This document shows, one piece after another, positions 26,756 through 36,438 of a stretch of DNA of 64,000 nucleotides; position 1 is the first letter of the stretch; each line of letters begins with the position of its first letter. A model generated the notes under the pieces. It did not search any database. It was not told the origin of the DNA and saw only the letters and a list, made by a program, of their open reading frames with translations. The stretch lies in the NCBI RefSeq assembly GCF_014230055.1, contig NZ_JACHVA010000143.1, positions 1-64,000 of the forward strand, given 5' to 3'. Origin of the DNA: Puniceicoccus vermicola. GTDB lineage: Bacteria > Verrucomicrobiota > Verrucomicrobiia > Opitutales > Puniceicoccaceae. Position numbers and translations under genes: made by a program.

Positions 26756-27013
26756 CGCTGCACATCCATCGACACCAATCATCTCCATCCTTCTTCAGGA
26801 ATGAACCAGGCTCTTCACCCTCCCTTCATCGAGTCCCATTTTATCAATCCCATCCAGGGTTCATTCGGGCCTCACTTTCAAGGAATCTGAGAATCCAGGA
26901 TAAATTCTCGACCTGCCTCTCTCCTGTGGCCATTGAATAGGAAAATGCATGCACCTGCGTCTCCAGCCTGCTCGGAGCCGCAAGCATGCCGGACCCTCTC
27001 AAGAACCCAATCC

Positions 27014-29359
27014 ATGCATTTCCACAAGTATCCGTTTCCGTACAACTTTGAATTTATTTCCAAAGTCGACGAAGGCCGCTCCATCGAGACCTCGCAAGGG
27101 CCCTATGAGCTCCAACTGAAGGCCTTTGAGGACGATGTTTTCCAAATCAAAGTGACCGGAGCGGGTTGGGAAACCCAGGAGTCGCAGTCGGATCTTCAGC
27201 TTCCGACTGCCGTGGAGGGATTGGAAAGCGAAACCGCCAGGATCACCCTGACTCGGCACGGCCAGCTCTCTCTGGAAACCGTTGGAGGACAGAATCTTCT
27301 CAGCTCGGGAGCAGGCCGATTCTTTGGACAATGCGGTGAGGCCTCGATGTTCGAGTTTCTCCGCGAGGACAGCGACTGCTACTACGGCATGGGAGAAAAG
27401 TGGAGCAGCCTCGAGCACACCGGGAAGAAAGTGAAATTTTGGAACACCGATGTCTGGGCTGATTTTCATCCGAATTCATTTGTGGATGGGAACCCGCCCG
27501 TAGACCCGGCCTACCTTTCCATCCCCTACCTCATCGTAAAACGCGGCAGCCAGTACATCGGTCTTCTTCTCGACAATCCGTTCAGCAGCTTCATTTCCAC
27601 AAAGTCGACGGAGTCCGTGGCCGGACAAATGGAGGTAAAAGGAGAATCCGAACGGTTTTATCTGGGATCGGAAGAAGGACAGCCCAACCTCATCTTGATT
27701 CTGGGTCCGTCCCTTCCCGAACTGACCCGTAAGGTCCAGAAACTCATGGGAACGACTCCCCTGCCTCCCGCTTGGTCTCTTGGATATCAACAGTGCCGCT
27801 GGGGCTACGAGTCGGAAGCCGACCTCATGGAACTCGACCGCAAGTTTAGCGAGCATGAGATTCCCGTAGATGGCCTCTGGCTCGACATCGAATACATGCG
27901 GGGCTATCGCGTCTTCACCACCGAGCCCGACAATTTTTCCAATTTCGCGGAGACTCTGAAAACCTTGGATCGTCGAGGACGAAAGGTTGTCCCGATCATC
28001 GACCCTGGTGTAAAGAGAGATCCGGACTACGGCGTGTACCAACGCGGTCGCGAGCACGGAGCCTTCTGCCTCAACCCTCAGGGCCTTGAATACATCGGGC
28101 TCGTTTGGCCGGGTCAGACTGCCTTCCCCGATTTCTCCATCCCGGAAGGTTGTGACTGGTGGGCCAATGAAGTGGCCAACTTTGTCGCGAAAGGAGTCCA
28201 CGGGGCCTGGCTCGACATGAACGACCCGGCCACGGGAGCGGTCGAGAACGCGCACATGCTTTTCAACAAGGGGACAAAATCCCACAGCAGCTTCCACAAC
28301 CAATACGCCTTGGGGATGGCCCGGGCCAGCCGCGAAGGGTTTCTCAAAGCCTTTCCCGACCAACGCCCCTTCCTCCTTTCCCGCTCCGGCTTCACCGGAT
28401 CCGGACGCTACACGGCAATCTGGACCGGAGACAATTTCAGCAATTACCACCACCTGAAATCCAGCATCCCGACGACGCTAAACCTGGCTCTCTCCGGAAT
28501 CCCCTTCAACGGTCCCGACGCCGCTGGCTTCGGAGGAGACACTTGGCCGGAACTGATCCGCGACTGGTTCAAAGCCGGATTCCTCTTCCCGATCTTCCGC
28601 AATCACTGCATGAAGGGGAACCGATCGCAAGAGCCATGGGCCTTCGACGAGGAGACCTTGGAAGTAACCCGGCGCTACATCCGCCTCCGGTATCGGCTCC
28701 GCCCCTACCTGTATCAACTCTTCGCCGCCCAGGAAGAATTGGGTGAAGCCATCCTCCGCCCGCTTTTCTACAATTTCGCCAGCACCCCCGAACTGCCCTT
28801 GGAGAAAGTGCAGGACCAATTCCTCGTCGGCGACTCAATCCTCCAAGCCCCCTTCGTTGAAGAAGGCCAAACGGAACGCGATGTGATTCTTCCCGGAGAA
28901 CGATTCTGGTTCGACTGCACCGCTGGCGAGTGGATCTCCGGCAATCAAAAGCAAACCGTTCAGGCGACTCTGGAGGACACGCCGATCTACGTTCACGACA
29001 GATGCATCCTCCCCTTGGCCCGGATCGGGCTTGCGGAATCCGGTTTCTACGCCGAGAAAGCCGACTTCCAGATATTCCTCTCCGAAGATGGCGAAGCCGA
29101 GACCCGCTACGTTTTCGACGATGGCCACAGCTTCGCCTACCAAAAGGGCAAACGCTCGATCGCACTGGTGAAAGCGACCCGCCAAGACTCCTCCCTGACC
29201 TTCACGGTCCATTATCCGAAGACCGGATACGGAGAAGGCGACTTCACCTTCACCACTGAGTCCTCCATCGAATCGGTCACCCTCAACGGAAAAGAGCTGA
29301 ATCCCGCCGATCCGCAAGGCGTTCCCTTGACCGCGGGTTCTTGGAAGACCTGGGCATAG
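27014..29359 (+). CDS. GH31-family alpha-glucosidase/alpha-xylosidase
   Basis: A 781-aa glycoside hydrolase from the ATG at 27014; upstream in-frame starts at 26933 and 26945 add 27 or 23 unconserved residues. Residues about 1-240 are the N-terminal beta-sandwich. The TIM barrel starts near PPAWSLGYQQCRWGYESEAD and includes GLWLDIEYMRGYRVFTT. The nucleophile is Asp401 in GAWLDMNDPA and the acid/base is Asp473 in IWTGDNFSNYHHLKSS, as expected for retaining GH31 enzymes. PFNGPDAAGFGGD and RPYLYQLF complete the family pattern, and a C-terminal beta domain follows. No signal peptide is visible, so it probably acts on imported oligosaccharides. Activity on alpha-glucosides is the commonest in the family; alpha-xyloside specificity is possible. 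An AraC-type regulator gene lies about 315 bp downstream. Confidence 0.9.
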   Translation: MHFHKYPFPYNFEFISKVDEGRSIETSQGPYELQLKAFEDDVFQIKVTGAGWETQESQSDLQLPTAVEGLESETARITLTRHGQLSLETVGGQNLLSSGAGRFFGQCGEASMFEFLREDSDCYYGMGEKWSSLEHTGKKVKFWNTDVWADFHPNSFVDGNPPVDPAYLSIPYLIVKRGSQYIGLLLDNPFSSFISTKSTESVAGQMEVKGESERFYLGSEEGQPNLILILGPSLPELTRKVQKLMGTTPLPPAWSLGYQQCRWGYESEADLMELDRKFSEHEIPVDGLWLDIEYMRGYRVFTTEPDNFSNFAETLKTLDRRGRKVVPIIDPGVKRDPDYGVYQRGREHGAFCLNPQGLEYIGLVWPGQTAFPDFSIPEGCDWWANEVANFVAKGVHGAWLDMNDPATGAVENAHMLFNKGTKSHSSFHNQYALGMARASREGFLKAFPDQRPFLLSRSGFTGSGRYTAIWTGDNFSNYHHLKSSIPTTLNLALSGIPFNGPDAAGFGGDTWPELIRDWFKAGFLFPIFRNHCMKGNRSQEPWAFDEETLEVTRRYIRLRYRLRPYLYQLFAAQEELGEAILRPLFYNFASTPELPLEKVQDQFLVGDSILQAPFVEEGQTERDVILPGERFWFDCTAGEWISGNQKQTVQATLEDTPIYVHDRCILPLARIGLAESGFYAEKADFQIFLSEDGEAETRYVFDDGHSFAYQKGKRSIALVKATRQDSSLTFTVHYPKTGYGEGDFTFTTESSIESVTLNGKELNPADPQGVPLTAGSWKTWA

Positions 29360-29675
29360 GGGCCATCCACCGTTTTCGCATGGTTTGATTCCTCCTGCGG
29401 GTGCCATTTCGTCCTCGCGTGCTTTGGACATGCGATTCACGGCGAAAAACGAGCCGTCGAACGAGGCTGCAACCTCGCCGAATCGGCACCACCCCGCATT
29501 GCTCATGATCGGAAGCCGATTCGACCGAGCGACTAAAGTCGGTCGGGAACGGGATTGCCTGCTCAGAGCAAACCCGACATCGAGTCTAGCCCAACCAAAG
29601 TAGCGAGAACTTCCAGCTCTCGTCCGTTTGCACAGCAACATTTGACAAAATCAATCAGGTCCAGAATCTAGGCAA
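29360..29675 (+). repeat. Intergenic region with dispersed hairpin repeats
   Basis: No gene. CGAGG-CTGCAA-CCTCG at 29462-29476 is a hairpin. The stretch 29511-29551 (GCCGATTCGACCGAGCGACT onward, with CGACTAAAGTCG) is repeated with few changes at about 38771-38813. GTAG followed by CGAGAACT-TCC-AGCTCTCG at 29600-29622 is a single copy of the unit repeated at 26297. A TTGACA at 29642-29647 is a candidate -35 for the following AraC gene, but the spacing would put transcription start almost on its ATG. Confidence 0.65.
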
Positions 29676-30479
29676 ATGCTTGCGTACTTCAGCCATGGAA
29701 AGCGCCGTTACTTTGAAGAACCGACGCATTCAATGAAGCGCCGTTTCTGGGAGTTTCAGGCGGTGGTCCACGGGCGCATCGCCTGGGTGCCGGCATCCGG
29801 ACCAGCTACGGAAACCAAGGCTCGAACTCTCTGGGTCTCTCCCCCTGGATCCTCCCACGGTTGGACGGGAATTCCCGGCGAAGAAGCGGTGATCGTCGTT
29901 TTCCACTTCCGGCTGATTCCCGAAACTCTCCGCTTGCGACTCGGAAAGTCTCCCTGCACGGCGATTCATTTGTCCGCCGCAGAATGCGTCCAGATGGAAG
30001 AACTGGCCAGGGGAGTAGACCGCTACTGGAGGAAACCGGCTCCGGGCATGCTTCTCTGCTACGAACACGCCCTGCTCCAGATCAGTCACTTGGCCTACGA
30101 GTCCCTGACGATCCAGCATCCCGAGGAACCGGAGAACCGCATCCGGGATCAGGTCCAGAGCGCGCTCTCCCTCTACAACGAAAACATGCAGACCAACCCC
30201 GGTCTCCCCGAAATCGCTCGCGCCTGCCACAGCTCACCCGCCAACCTGCGCCGCTTGTTTCACAAAACCCTACAAGCTTCGCCGAAGGAGGTCTTCGACC
30301 AACTCCGCTACCAACGGGCCATGCAGCTTCTAACCGAGACGACGCTTCCCCTCGCCCACATTGCCGAGCAATGCGGATTTCAGGATCAGAGCGCTTTCTC
30401 CCGCGCCTTCAAGAACCATTTCCAGTGCACCCCCCGCGACCTGCGGGCCGGACGCGAGTTGCCATTGCAGAAAGAATAG
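29676..30479 (+). CDS. AraC-family transcriptional regulator
   Basis: A 267-aa protein with an N-terminal cupin-like arm (RIAWVPASGPATETKARTLW, GSSHGWTGIPGEEAVIVVFH) and a C-terminal AraC DNA-binding domain of about 95 residues. The two helix-turn-helices are LPEIARACHSSPANLRRLFH and LAHIAEQCGFQDQSAFSRAF, followed by FQCTPRDLRAG. It follows the GH31 gene on the same strand and is probably its regulator. The short upstream region contains TTGACA but no clear -10. The inducer is not predictable. Confidence 0.87.
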   Translation: MLAYFSHGKRRYFEEPTHSMKRRFWEFQAVVHGRIAWVPASGPATETKARTLWVSPPGSSHGWTGIPGEEAVIVVFHFRLIPETLRLRLGKSPCTAIHLSAAECVQMEELARGVDRYWRKPAPGMLLCYEHALLQISHLAYESLTIQHPEEPENRIRDQVQSALSLYNENMQTNPGLPEIARACHSSPANLRRLFHKTLQASPKEVFDQLRYQRAMQLLTETTLPLAHIAEQCGFQDQSAFSRAFKNHFQCTPRDLRAGRELPLQKE

Positions 30480-30518
30480 CACTTGCCATCGCCCCGCGAG
30501 ACCGACGCACTAAACGCT

Positions 30519-31385
30519 ATGTCTATTCGAGCCATTGTCACGCACCCGGGTGGTGCTCACAAAGATGAGTTCCTCGCCTGCGCCGCGCTCCTCGCTGAGA
30601 ATCCGGTCCCCATTTCCCGCAGGGATCCAACTCCAGAGAATCTCGCCGATCCTACGATCGCCGTCGTCGACATCGGGCACCAACATGACCCTGAGCTCTG
30701 CAATTTCGATCACCACCAGTTTCCACGAGATCACGTCCCGACGTGCGCCCTTTCTCTCGTCCTCCAAAAACTGGACCTCTACGAGGATGCCCAGAAATTC
30801 TGCGACTGGCTCGAAGTCGTTGAATGGTTCGATTGTCGCGGCCTCAAGGATACCGCCGAGTGGCTCGGCACAGACCGGGACACCCTCGCCAAGCTAAACT
30901 CCCCAGTTGATTCCGGAATCCTTCGTCGCTTCGCCAGTTGCACCGAACACCAACCCGGAGAGCCCATCTGGGAATTGATGCGCATGATCGGCCAGGACAT
31001 GATCGAATACATCTCCGGCCTTCGCACCCGCTTGACCTTCGTCGATCAGCACGCGGAATTTTGGACCATCGAAGGGAGCGAGGAATCCTTCAAGGCCCTC
31101 TTCATGCCCCGCACCGATCCTCTGCCGGATGATCCAGCCGTCGGGCTTTTCCGCTACGTCCAGCAGCAAGGTCTCGAAAACGAGGTCCTGGCCATGATCT
31201 ATCCGGATAGCCGTGGCACTGGTTACGGTCTGCGCCGATTCAGTGACGACCCCCGACTCGATTTCACTCAAATCGAAAGCGAGCCCGACGTGCACTTCGC
31301 GCATGCTCGTGGATTCATCGCCAAGAGTTCAGCCGATTCTGTAGAACGCCTAAAGGAGCTTGTCTCCGCAGCCTGGATCTCCTGA
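30519..31385 (+). CDS. MYG1-family (UPF0160) DHH-like hydrolase
   Basis: A 288-aa protein from the ATG at 30519, giving the conserved N-terminus IVTHPGGAHKDEFLACA seen in MYG1 proteins; an in-frame ATG 12 codons upstream adds nothing conserved. NFDHHQFPRD resembles the metal-binding DHH motif, and VVDIGHQHDPE precedes it. C-terminal MIYPDSRGTGYGLRRF and DVHFAHARGFIAKS are also family-typical. Eukaryotic MYG1 has been described as a 3'-5' RNA exonuclease and the family is considered metal-dependent; the bacterial role is not settled. It lies 39 bp after the AraC gene and probably has a housekeeping function unrelated to sugar use. Confidence 0.82.
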   Translation: MSIRAIVTHPGGAHKDEFLACAALLAENPVPISRRDPTPENLADPTIAVVDIGHQHDPELCNFDHHQFPRDHVPTCALSLVLQKLDLYEDAQKFCDWLEVVEWFDCRGLKDTAEWLGTDRDTLAKLNSPVDSGILRRFASCTEHQPGEPIWELMRMIGQDMIEYISGLRTRLTFVDQHAEFWTIEGSEESFKALFMPRTDPLPDDPAVGLFRYVQQQGLENEVLAMIYPDSRGTGYGLRRFSDDPRLDFTQIESEPDVHFAHARGFIAKSSADSVERLKELVSAAWIS

Positions 31386-31600
31386 TCCGAAACGAAAGGC
31401 GCGGGACCAAGCCTCGCCGATCGGGAATAGGAGCGATCGGTGGGAATAGGTCCCCGTCTCCGCAGGATGTGTGAACTTTTCGCGCAAATACGGAAATTAG
31501 GTTGAAGACCATGCCCTGATTCTCTCCCCTATAGCTTTGGGCCTGGGGCAGGAAGCAATTGCGACTCGGGTCGGAGTTTTATTTCCTTAGAAGCAGCAAC

Positions 31601-33286
31601 ATGAAGAATCTGGGCAACACATCCAAGACCCTCTCTCCCATCGGCCTCTACGATCTGCCCTCCGGGCCGGCGCTGATGGACCAGCCGTTATTGAACAAAG
31701 GCACCTCGTTCACCAAAGCCGAGCAGGATGCCCTCGGACTCCGCGGGCTCCTTCCCCCGCGCATCTTTTCCATGGAGGAACAGCTGGAGCGTTCCTTGGC
31801 CCAGTTCCGGGGCAAAACAAGCCCACTGGAAAAATATATCTTCCTCGTTTCACTGCAGCACCGCAACGAGACTCTCTTCTACCGTCTGCTCCTCGACCAT
31901 CTCGAGGAAATGATGCCAATCATTTACACGCCGACGGTCGGAGAAGCCTGCCTCGAATACAGCGGGATTTTCCGAAGCCCCCGCGGTCTTTGGATCACCA
32001 TCGAAGACAAAGGGAAAATCGAATCCGTCCTCCGCAACTGGCCCCGGCGCGGTGTGCGACTGATCGTGGTGACCGACGGCGAACGCATCCTCGGTCTCGG
32101 GGATCTCGGCGCACTCGGCATGGGTATCCCGATTGGAAAACTTGCCCTCTACACCACCTGCGCTGGAGTCCACCCGTATTATTGCCTCCCCATCACCATC
32201 GATGTCGGCACCAACAGTGAGCGTCTTCGGGGGGATCCGATGTATATCGGGATGAATCACGAGAGAACCCGGGGGGATGTCTACAACGACTTTATGGAAG
32301 AGTTCGTAAATGCCGTCCGAAAGGTCTTCCCCGGATGTCTTCTTCAGTTTGAAGATTTCGGCAACGCAAACGCCTTCCACCTCCTCGAAAAAAATCGTGA
32401 CCGTATTTGCTGCTTCAATGACGATATCCAGGGAACGGCCGCTGTTGCTCTTGCCGGAATCATTGCCTCGGCCCGCCTGACTGGCGCCCCGATCGAGAAA
32501 GAAAAGCTTCTCTTCCTCGGAGCCGGCGAAGCCGGAACTGGCATCGCGGAACTGTTTGTCAGCGCGCTGGAAAGCCACGGCATCGATCGGGAAGCCGCCC
32601 GGCGCCAATGCTGGTTTGTCGATTCCAAGGGCCTCCTCGTCCGCGATCGCGGCGACAAGCTCCCCGACCACAAGAAACCCTTTGCCCACGAGGGAGAACA
32701 TCTTCCCGACCTGTTGAGCGCGGTCAAACACCTCAAACCAACGACCCTCATCGGCGTCGCGGGAGTGGGAGGCGCCTTCAATCAAGATGTCGTCGAAGCC
32801 ATGTGCGCGTCAAACGAACGACCCGTGATCTTCGCCCTCTCCAATCCGACCAGCAGCGCGGAGTGCACCGCGGAAGAAGCCTACAAATGGAGCCGAGGAA
32901 AAGCTGTCTTTGCCAGCGGAAGCCCCTTCAGTCCGGTGACCTATGACGGGCAGACCTTCGAACCCGGCCAAGGGAACAACGTTTATATCTTCCCTGGCGT
33001 CGGTCTCGGAGCTTTGGCCTGCGGTTCCACACGGGTGACCCATTCGATGTTCCTCGCCGCGGCCGAGGCCCTCGCTGAAGCCGTTCAGGACAGCGACCTC
33101 GCCTGTGGACGAGTCTATCCCAACCTCAAAGGAATCCGCCGCGTTTCCCTCGACATCGCCATCGCCGTTGCCGAAGAGGCTTGGGATCTCGGTCTCGCAC
33201 AAGTGCCAAAGCCCGAGGACGTGGAGACCTTTATTCAGGAGCAAATGTTCGAGCCCGAGTATCGAGACTACTTTTGCGAGGAATAA
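31601..33286 (+). CDS. maeA: NAD-dependent malic enzyme
   Basis: A 561-aa enzyme converting L-malate to pyruvate and CO2 with reduction of NAD(P). The ATG at 31601 gives the usual length (about 560 aa); the frame extends 14 codons upstream. N-terminal LRGLLPPRIFSMEEQ, IIYTPTVGEAC with the catalytic Tyr, GLGDLGALGMGIPIGKLALY and ICCFNDDIQGTAAVALAG (metal ligands, Asp pair) are all present. The nucleotide-binding loop FLGAGEAGTGIAEL follows, then VIFALSNPTSSAECTAEEAY. It matches the long eukaryotic-type/E. coli MaeA class, not the short MaeB class. It stands as a single gene with about 215 bp of non-coding DNA upstream. Cofactor preference for NAD is inferred from the class. Confidence 0.92.
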   Translation: MKNLGNTSKTLSPIGLYDLPSGPALMDQPLLNKGTSFTKAEQDALGLRGLLPPRIFSMEEQLERSLAQFRGKTSPLEKYIFLVSLQHRNETLFYRLLLDHLEEMMPIIYTPTVGEACLEYSGIFRSPRGLWITIEDKGKIESVLRNWPRRGVRLIVVTDGERILGLGDLGALGMGIPIGKLALYTTCAGVHPYYCLPITIDVGTNSERLRGDPMYIGMNHERTRGDVYNDFMEEFVNAVRKVFPGCLLQFEDFGNANAFHLLEKNRDRICCFNDDIQGTAAVALAGIIASARLTGAPIEKEKLLFLGAGEAGTGIAELFVSALESHGIDREAARRQCWFVDSKGLLVRDRGDKLPDHKKPFAHEGEHLPDLLSAVKHLKPTTLIGVAGVGGAFNQDVVEAMCASNERPVIFALSNPTSSAECTAEEAYKWSRGKAVFASGSPFSPVTYDGQTFEPGQGNNVYIFPGVGLGALACGSTRVTHSMFLAAAEALAEAVQDSDLACGRVYPNLKGIRRVSLDIAIAVAEEAWDLGLAQVPKPEDVETFIQEQMFEPEYRDYFCEE

Positions 33287-33296
33287 GGCCTCGGGC

Positions 33297-33320
33297 AGCC
33301 GGACCACAAGCACTCCGGCT
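33297..33320 (+). terminator. Weak hairpin after malic enzyme gene
   Basis: AGCCGGA and TCCGGCT can pair as a 7-bp stem with a 10-base loop just after the stop codon at 33286. No U-tract follows, so termination is uncertain. Confidence 0.3.
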
Positions 33321-33412
33321 CTCACGCCTTGTTTGACGAGGAGGAACCGGCCGAATCCGGAGATGAGTGAAAGGACCTGGACATTATTGAGACTTTGTCT
33401 CAAATTAAACCC

Positions 33413-34468
33413 ATGGACTCTTCTCCTCTACCCAAGGCAAAAAACTGCGGCCTCGCCAGAACGCTCCTCGCAGTCCGCACCTTGCGAGCTTCCTTCCTCG
33501 GGAGCCTTCTGGTCGGCCTAACTCTCGGGGCCGTCACATCCAAGGCCCTCTCCGAAACGGAAGCAGATTCACCTCAATCCTCTGCGGAAAAGCTCTTTCC
33601 AGAACCCAGTCCCCTGAGTTTCTGGATCGACCTCTATCGCGCTGAACCCGTTCGCTTCTTGGAGGTCATGAACGATCTCTCGACTGTCGATATCATCTAC
33701 ACCGGAGAGATTCACACCCTGGACCGCCACCACTACTGGCAAACACGGATCCTCTCCGGATTGATCGAAAAGAAGAAGGGCCAAGCTGTCCTCGCATTGG
33801 AACCCATCGAGCAGTTTCAGCAGCCTCTCGTCGATCGTTTCAACGACGGAGAATTCGACTTCAACGAACTCGCAGAGGCCATGAATTGGTCCAATCGATG
33901 GAGTAATTTTGAGGACTATCGCGCTCTACTCGAACTGGCCCAGAAAAACGATGTGCCCGTGCTCGCCTTGAACGCCCGTGCCGAGACCATCCGCAAGATC
34001 GGTCGCCAAGGTCTCGAATCACTCTCCCAAGAGGAGCGCAACGAACTTCCCGAGACCCTCAACTTTGACGATCCACAATACCGCCAGCTGCTCAACATGC
34101 TGCTCATGGTTCACGCCAGCATGGATGAAAGCGTCCTCGACCGCATTTTCGAAGCGCAAGTGGCCCGGGATGAAAAAATGGCGTCCACGCTCGCAGCCTT
34201 CCTCAGCCAACCGGGAAACCAGAACAGGACGGCTTTGGTCATCGCTGGTTCGGGCCATATCCAATATGGGCTCGGGACAGTTTCTCGAGTTCGCTCCCGT
34301 CTGCCAGAAAAGAAGGATCGAATCGTTCTCATGACTGAAAGCGGAGAACTCGTGCTCTCCGAGGAGGAGGCTGCCATGTCCCGAGACATCTCCATCACCC
34401 ACGAAGATCTCCGCTTCCTCCAGCAACCCAAAGCCGATTACCTTCAAGTCACTGAACTGCAAGAGTGA
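33413..34468 (+). CDS. ChaN/Tiki-superfamily exported protein
   Basis: A 351-aa protein from the ATG at 33413; an in-frame TTG lies six codons upstream. An N-terminal hydrophobic stretch (ASFLGSLLVGLTLGAVTSKA) is a signal anchor. The body shows the ChaN/DUF399 pattern: IIYTGEIHTLDRHHYWQTRI near residue 95, then AVLALEPIEQFQQPLVDRF, and AGSGHIQYGLGT near residue 280. The GE-x-H and G-x-GH-x-x-YG motifs are the two conserved histidine sites of the Tiki superfamily, which includes haem-binding ChaN and metalloprotease-like members. It is likely periplasmic or lipoprotein-like, although no lipobox cysteine is evident. It is followed by a convergent PAS-AraC gene 18 bp away, with no operon partner. 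Confidence 0.78.
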   Translation: MDSSPLPKAKNCGLARTLLAVRTLRASFLGSLLVGLTLGAVTSKALSETEADSPQSSAEKLFPEPSPLSFWIDLYRAEPVRFLEVMNDLSTVDIIYTGEIHTLDRHHYWQTRILSGLIEKKKGQAVLALEPIEQFQQPLVDRFNDGEFDFNELAEAMNWSNRWSNFEDYRALLELAQKNDVPVLALNARAETIRKIGRQGLESLSQEERNELPETLNFDDPQYRQLLNMLLMVHASMDESVLDRIFEAQVARDEKMASTLAAFLSQPGNQNRTALVIAGSGHIQYGLGTVSRVRSRLPEKKDRIVLMTESGELVLSEEEAAMSRDISITHEDLRFLQQPKADYLQVTELQE

Positions 34469-34486
34469 GATCCAGCCTCTCGGGTA

Positions 34487-35212
34487 TCACCGCCTTTCCC
34501 GAAACTGACCGGGAGAAGAGCCAAAGCGCTGCTTGAAGGCGCGCGAGAAGGCGGAGAAACTTTCATAGCCGCATTCAAGCGCGATCTCTCCGATCTTTAG
34601 GGTGCTGGCCTGCAAAAGGTGCCGGGCGTGATTCGTGCGAATCCGTTGCAAAAGTTCTCGGGGAGTGATTCGCAGATGACGGCGTAGATAGCGCTCCAGA
34701 GAGGAGCGGGACAACCCCGCGCGAAGCGTCAGGTCTTCGACTGAAATTCCATTCTTCAATTCTCGATGAGCGAAAGTTACGAGATCCGCTAAATCTGCAT
34801 AATCAGCAGGAAGATCGACCGAATGGTCAACCGGTCGACTCATTCCATAAGTCCCAATGACTTCACCTTCGGCCGACAGAATCGGATACTTGCTGGTCAT
34901 GTTCCAACCGACAACTCCGGTAGATGCCATGACCAACTCAGGCTTGTTGACGATCGGAGGCCCCCCACGGATCAGCGAAGCATCGTCTTCCATGTAAACC
35001 ATGGCCAGCTCGTTGAAATAAAGATCACTGTCCAAAGTGCCCAAGACCTCTTCCCGGGACAAACGCGCCGACTCCGCCAAAGCCAAATTGCACCAGACAA
35101 ACCGCCCTTGCACATCCTTCACCCAAAACATCAGATCCTCCATGAGATCCCAAAGCGGACGATCCGCGAAAGCGGCCAAGTCGACGGATGGATTCTTGAA
35201 CGGTTTGGACAT
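34487..35212 (-). CDS. PAS-domain AraC-family transcriptional regulator
   Basis: A 241-aa protein from the ATG at 35212 (MSKPFKNPSV). Residues about 20-125 form a PAS-like sensor (LMEDLMFWVKDVQGRFVWCN, LSREEVLGTLDSDLYF, GEVIGTYGMSRPV). Residues about 145-241 are an AraC DNA-binding domain with VEDLTLRAGLSRSSLERYLR and IGEIALECGYESFSAFSRAF, ending RFGSSPGQFRERR. The PAS-AraC combination is common in Planctomycetes and Verrucomicrobia and rare elsewhere. It is divergent from the sugar-isomerase gene at 35296 over 83 bp and probably controls it and the following genes. Ligand unknown. Confidence 0.85.
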   Translation of the reverse strand: MSKPFKNPSVDLAAFADRPLWDLMEDLMFWVKDVQGRFVWCNLALAESARLSREEVLGTLDSDLYFNELAMVYMEDDASLIRGGPPIVNKPELVMASTGVVGWNMTSKYPILSAEGEVIGTYGMSRPVDHSVDLPADYADLADLVTFAHRELKNGISVEDLTLRAGLSRSSLERYLRRHLRITPRELLQRIRTNHARHLLQASTLKIGEIALECGYESFSAFSRAFKQRFGSSPGQFRERR

Positions 35213-35295
35213 CACTCTTTGAACTGACGAATTCTGCACAATTTTGGAAGAGTCTGGGCATTGTCAAACCCAGAGCACTCTGGTAACGTACCTTC

Positions 35296-36330
35296 ATGAG
35301 CCGAGCAGTTACCCTCTTCACCGGTCAATGGGCCGACCTTCCTCAGGATGAACTATTTCCACTCGTCAAAGAGATGGGATACGATGGCGTCGAACTCGCC
35401 TGCTGGGGCGACCACTTCGACGTCGATCAGGCGCTTGAGGATGAGTCCTACATCCCCAATCTGTGGAAAAAGCTTCAAGAGCACGGGCTGACCTGTCACG
35501 CCATTTCCAATCACCTCGTCGGGCAGGCGATCTGTGATCCCATCGACGACCGTCATAAAGCGATTCTCTCCGACAAGATCTGGGGAGACGGCGATCCTGA
35601 AGGCGTCCGCCAACGGGCTGCGGAAGCGATGAAAGACACCGCTCGGGCCGCTCGCAAATTCTTCGATGCACGACCGGACGAGACGGTGATTCACCCGGTC
35701 GTGAACGGCTTCACCGGATCCTCGATCTGGGCCGCTCTCTACGCCTTCCCCCCGACTTCGCAGGAATATCTCAACAAGGGCTACGAGGACTTTGCCAAAC
35801 GCTGGCTTCCCATCCTCAATGTCTTCGAAGAAGTCGATGTCAACTTCGCCCTTGAGGTCCACCCGACTGAAATTGCCTTCGACACCGCTTCTTCCGAACG
35901 GGCCCTTGCCGCGGTCAATCAGCACAAACGTTTCGGGTTCAACTACGACCCCAGTCACCTCGCCTATCAGGGAGTCGACTACGTTCAGTTTATCCGCAAA
36001 TTCTCCGACCGCATCTACCACGCCCACATGAAAGACGTCTGGTGGGGTCATGGCGACGGCTCTGTCGGAGTTTTTGGAGGACATACCGAATTCACCGATC
36101 CGCGACGCTACTGGGACTTCCGCTCGCTGGGTCATGGAGACGTCCAGTTCGAAGACATCATCGTGGCACTGAACGATATCCAATACGCTGGCCCCCTTTC
36201 CGTGGAATGGGAAGACGGCCGTATGGACCGCGTTCACGGCGGCACCGAAGCCGCTGCTTTTGTCCGAAAGATCGACTTTGAGCCCAACAAGCTGGCGTTC
36301 GACGCTGCTTTTGATAAGAGCAACCAGTAA
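35296..36330 (+). CDS. Sugar phosphate isomerase/epimerase-family TIM-barrel protein
   Basis: A 344-aa AP-endonuclease-2-type TIM-barrel protein. [78 protein letters not shown] and [13 protein letters not shown] carry the Glu, His, Asp and Glu residues that usually bind the divalent metal in this superfamily. Relatives include inosose, xylose and 3-dehydroshikimate-type isomerases and dehydratases, so the exact reaction cannot be read from sequence. Two Gfo/Idh/MocA dehydrogenase genes follow on the same strand, an arrangement typical of catabolism of inositol-like or unusual sugars. The PAS-AraC gene is divergent. Confidence 0.85.
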   Translation: MSRAVTLFTGQWADLPQDELFPLVKEMGYDGVELACWGDHFDVDQALEDESYIPNLWKKLQEHGLTCHAISNHLVGQAICDPIDDRHKAILSDKIWGDGDPEGVRQRAAEAMKDTARAARKFFDARPDETVIHPVVNGFTGSSIWAALYAFPPTSQEYLNKGYEDFAKRWLPILNVFEEVDVNFALEVHPTEIAFDTASSERALAAVNQHKRFGFNYDPSHLAYQGVDYVQFIRKFSDRIYHAHMKDVWWGHGDGSVGVFGGHTEFTDPRRYWDFRSLGHGDVQFEDIIVALNDIQYAGPLSVEWEDGRMDRVHGGTEAAAFVRKIDFEPNKLAFDAAFDKSNQ

Positions 36331-36370
36331 CTCTGCCAACAACTGGACAGCAAGAAACGCCCTCCCCAGC

Positions 36371-36428
36371 CAACTTCCAAACCTCCCAACCTCTAAACCT
36401 CTGAACTTCCAAACCTCTTAACTTCTTC
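36371..36428 (+). repeat. Pyrimidine-rich low-complexity repeat
   Basis: A degenerate run of AACTTCCAAACCTC-type units (CCAAACCTCCCAACCTCTAA and similar) between the isomerase and the first following Gfo/Idh gene. On the other strand it reads as GAGGTTTGGAAG repeats. No function is assigned; it directly precedes the start codon at 36439. Confidence 0.6.
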
Positions 36429-36438
36429 CTAGAATCCA

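Noticed and set aside
26232-26778. Overlapping minus-strand frames with repeated residues
   Set aside because: The repeated peptides only reflect the tandem 156-bp DNA repeat.
27476-28453. Open frame of 325 codons on the minus strand
   Set aside because: It is antisense to the catalytic barrel of the GH31 enzyme.
31850-32785. Open frame of 311 codons on the minus strand
   Set aside because: It is antisense to malic enzyme and has no recognisable domain.
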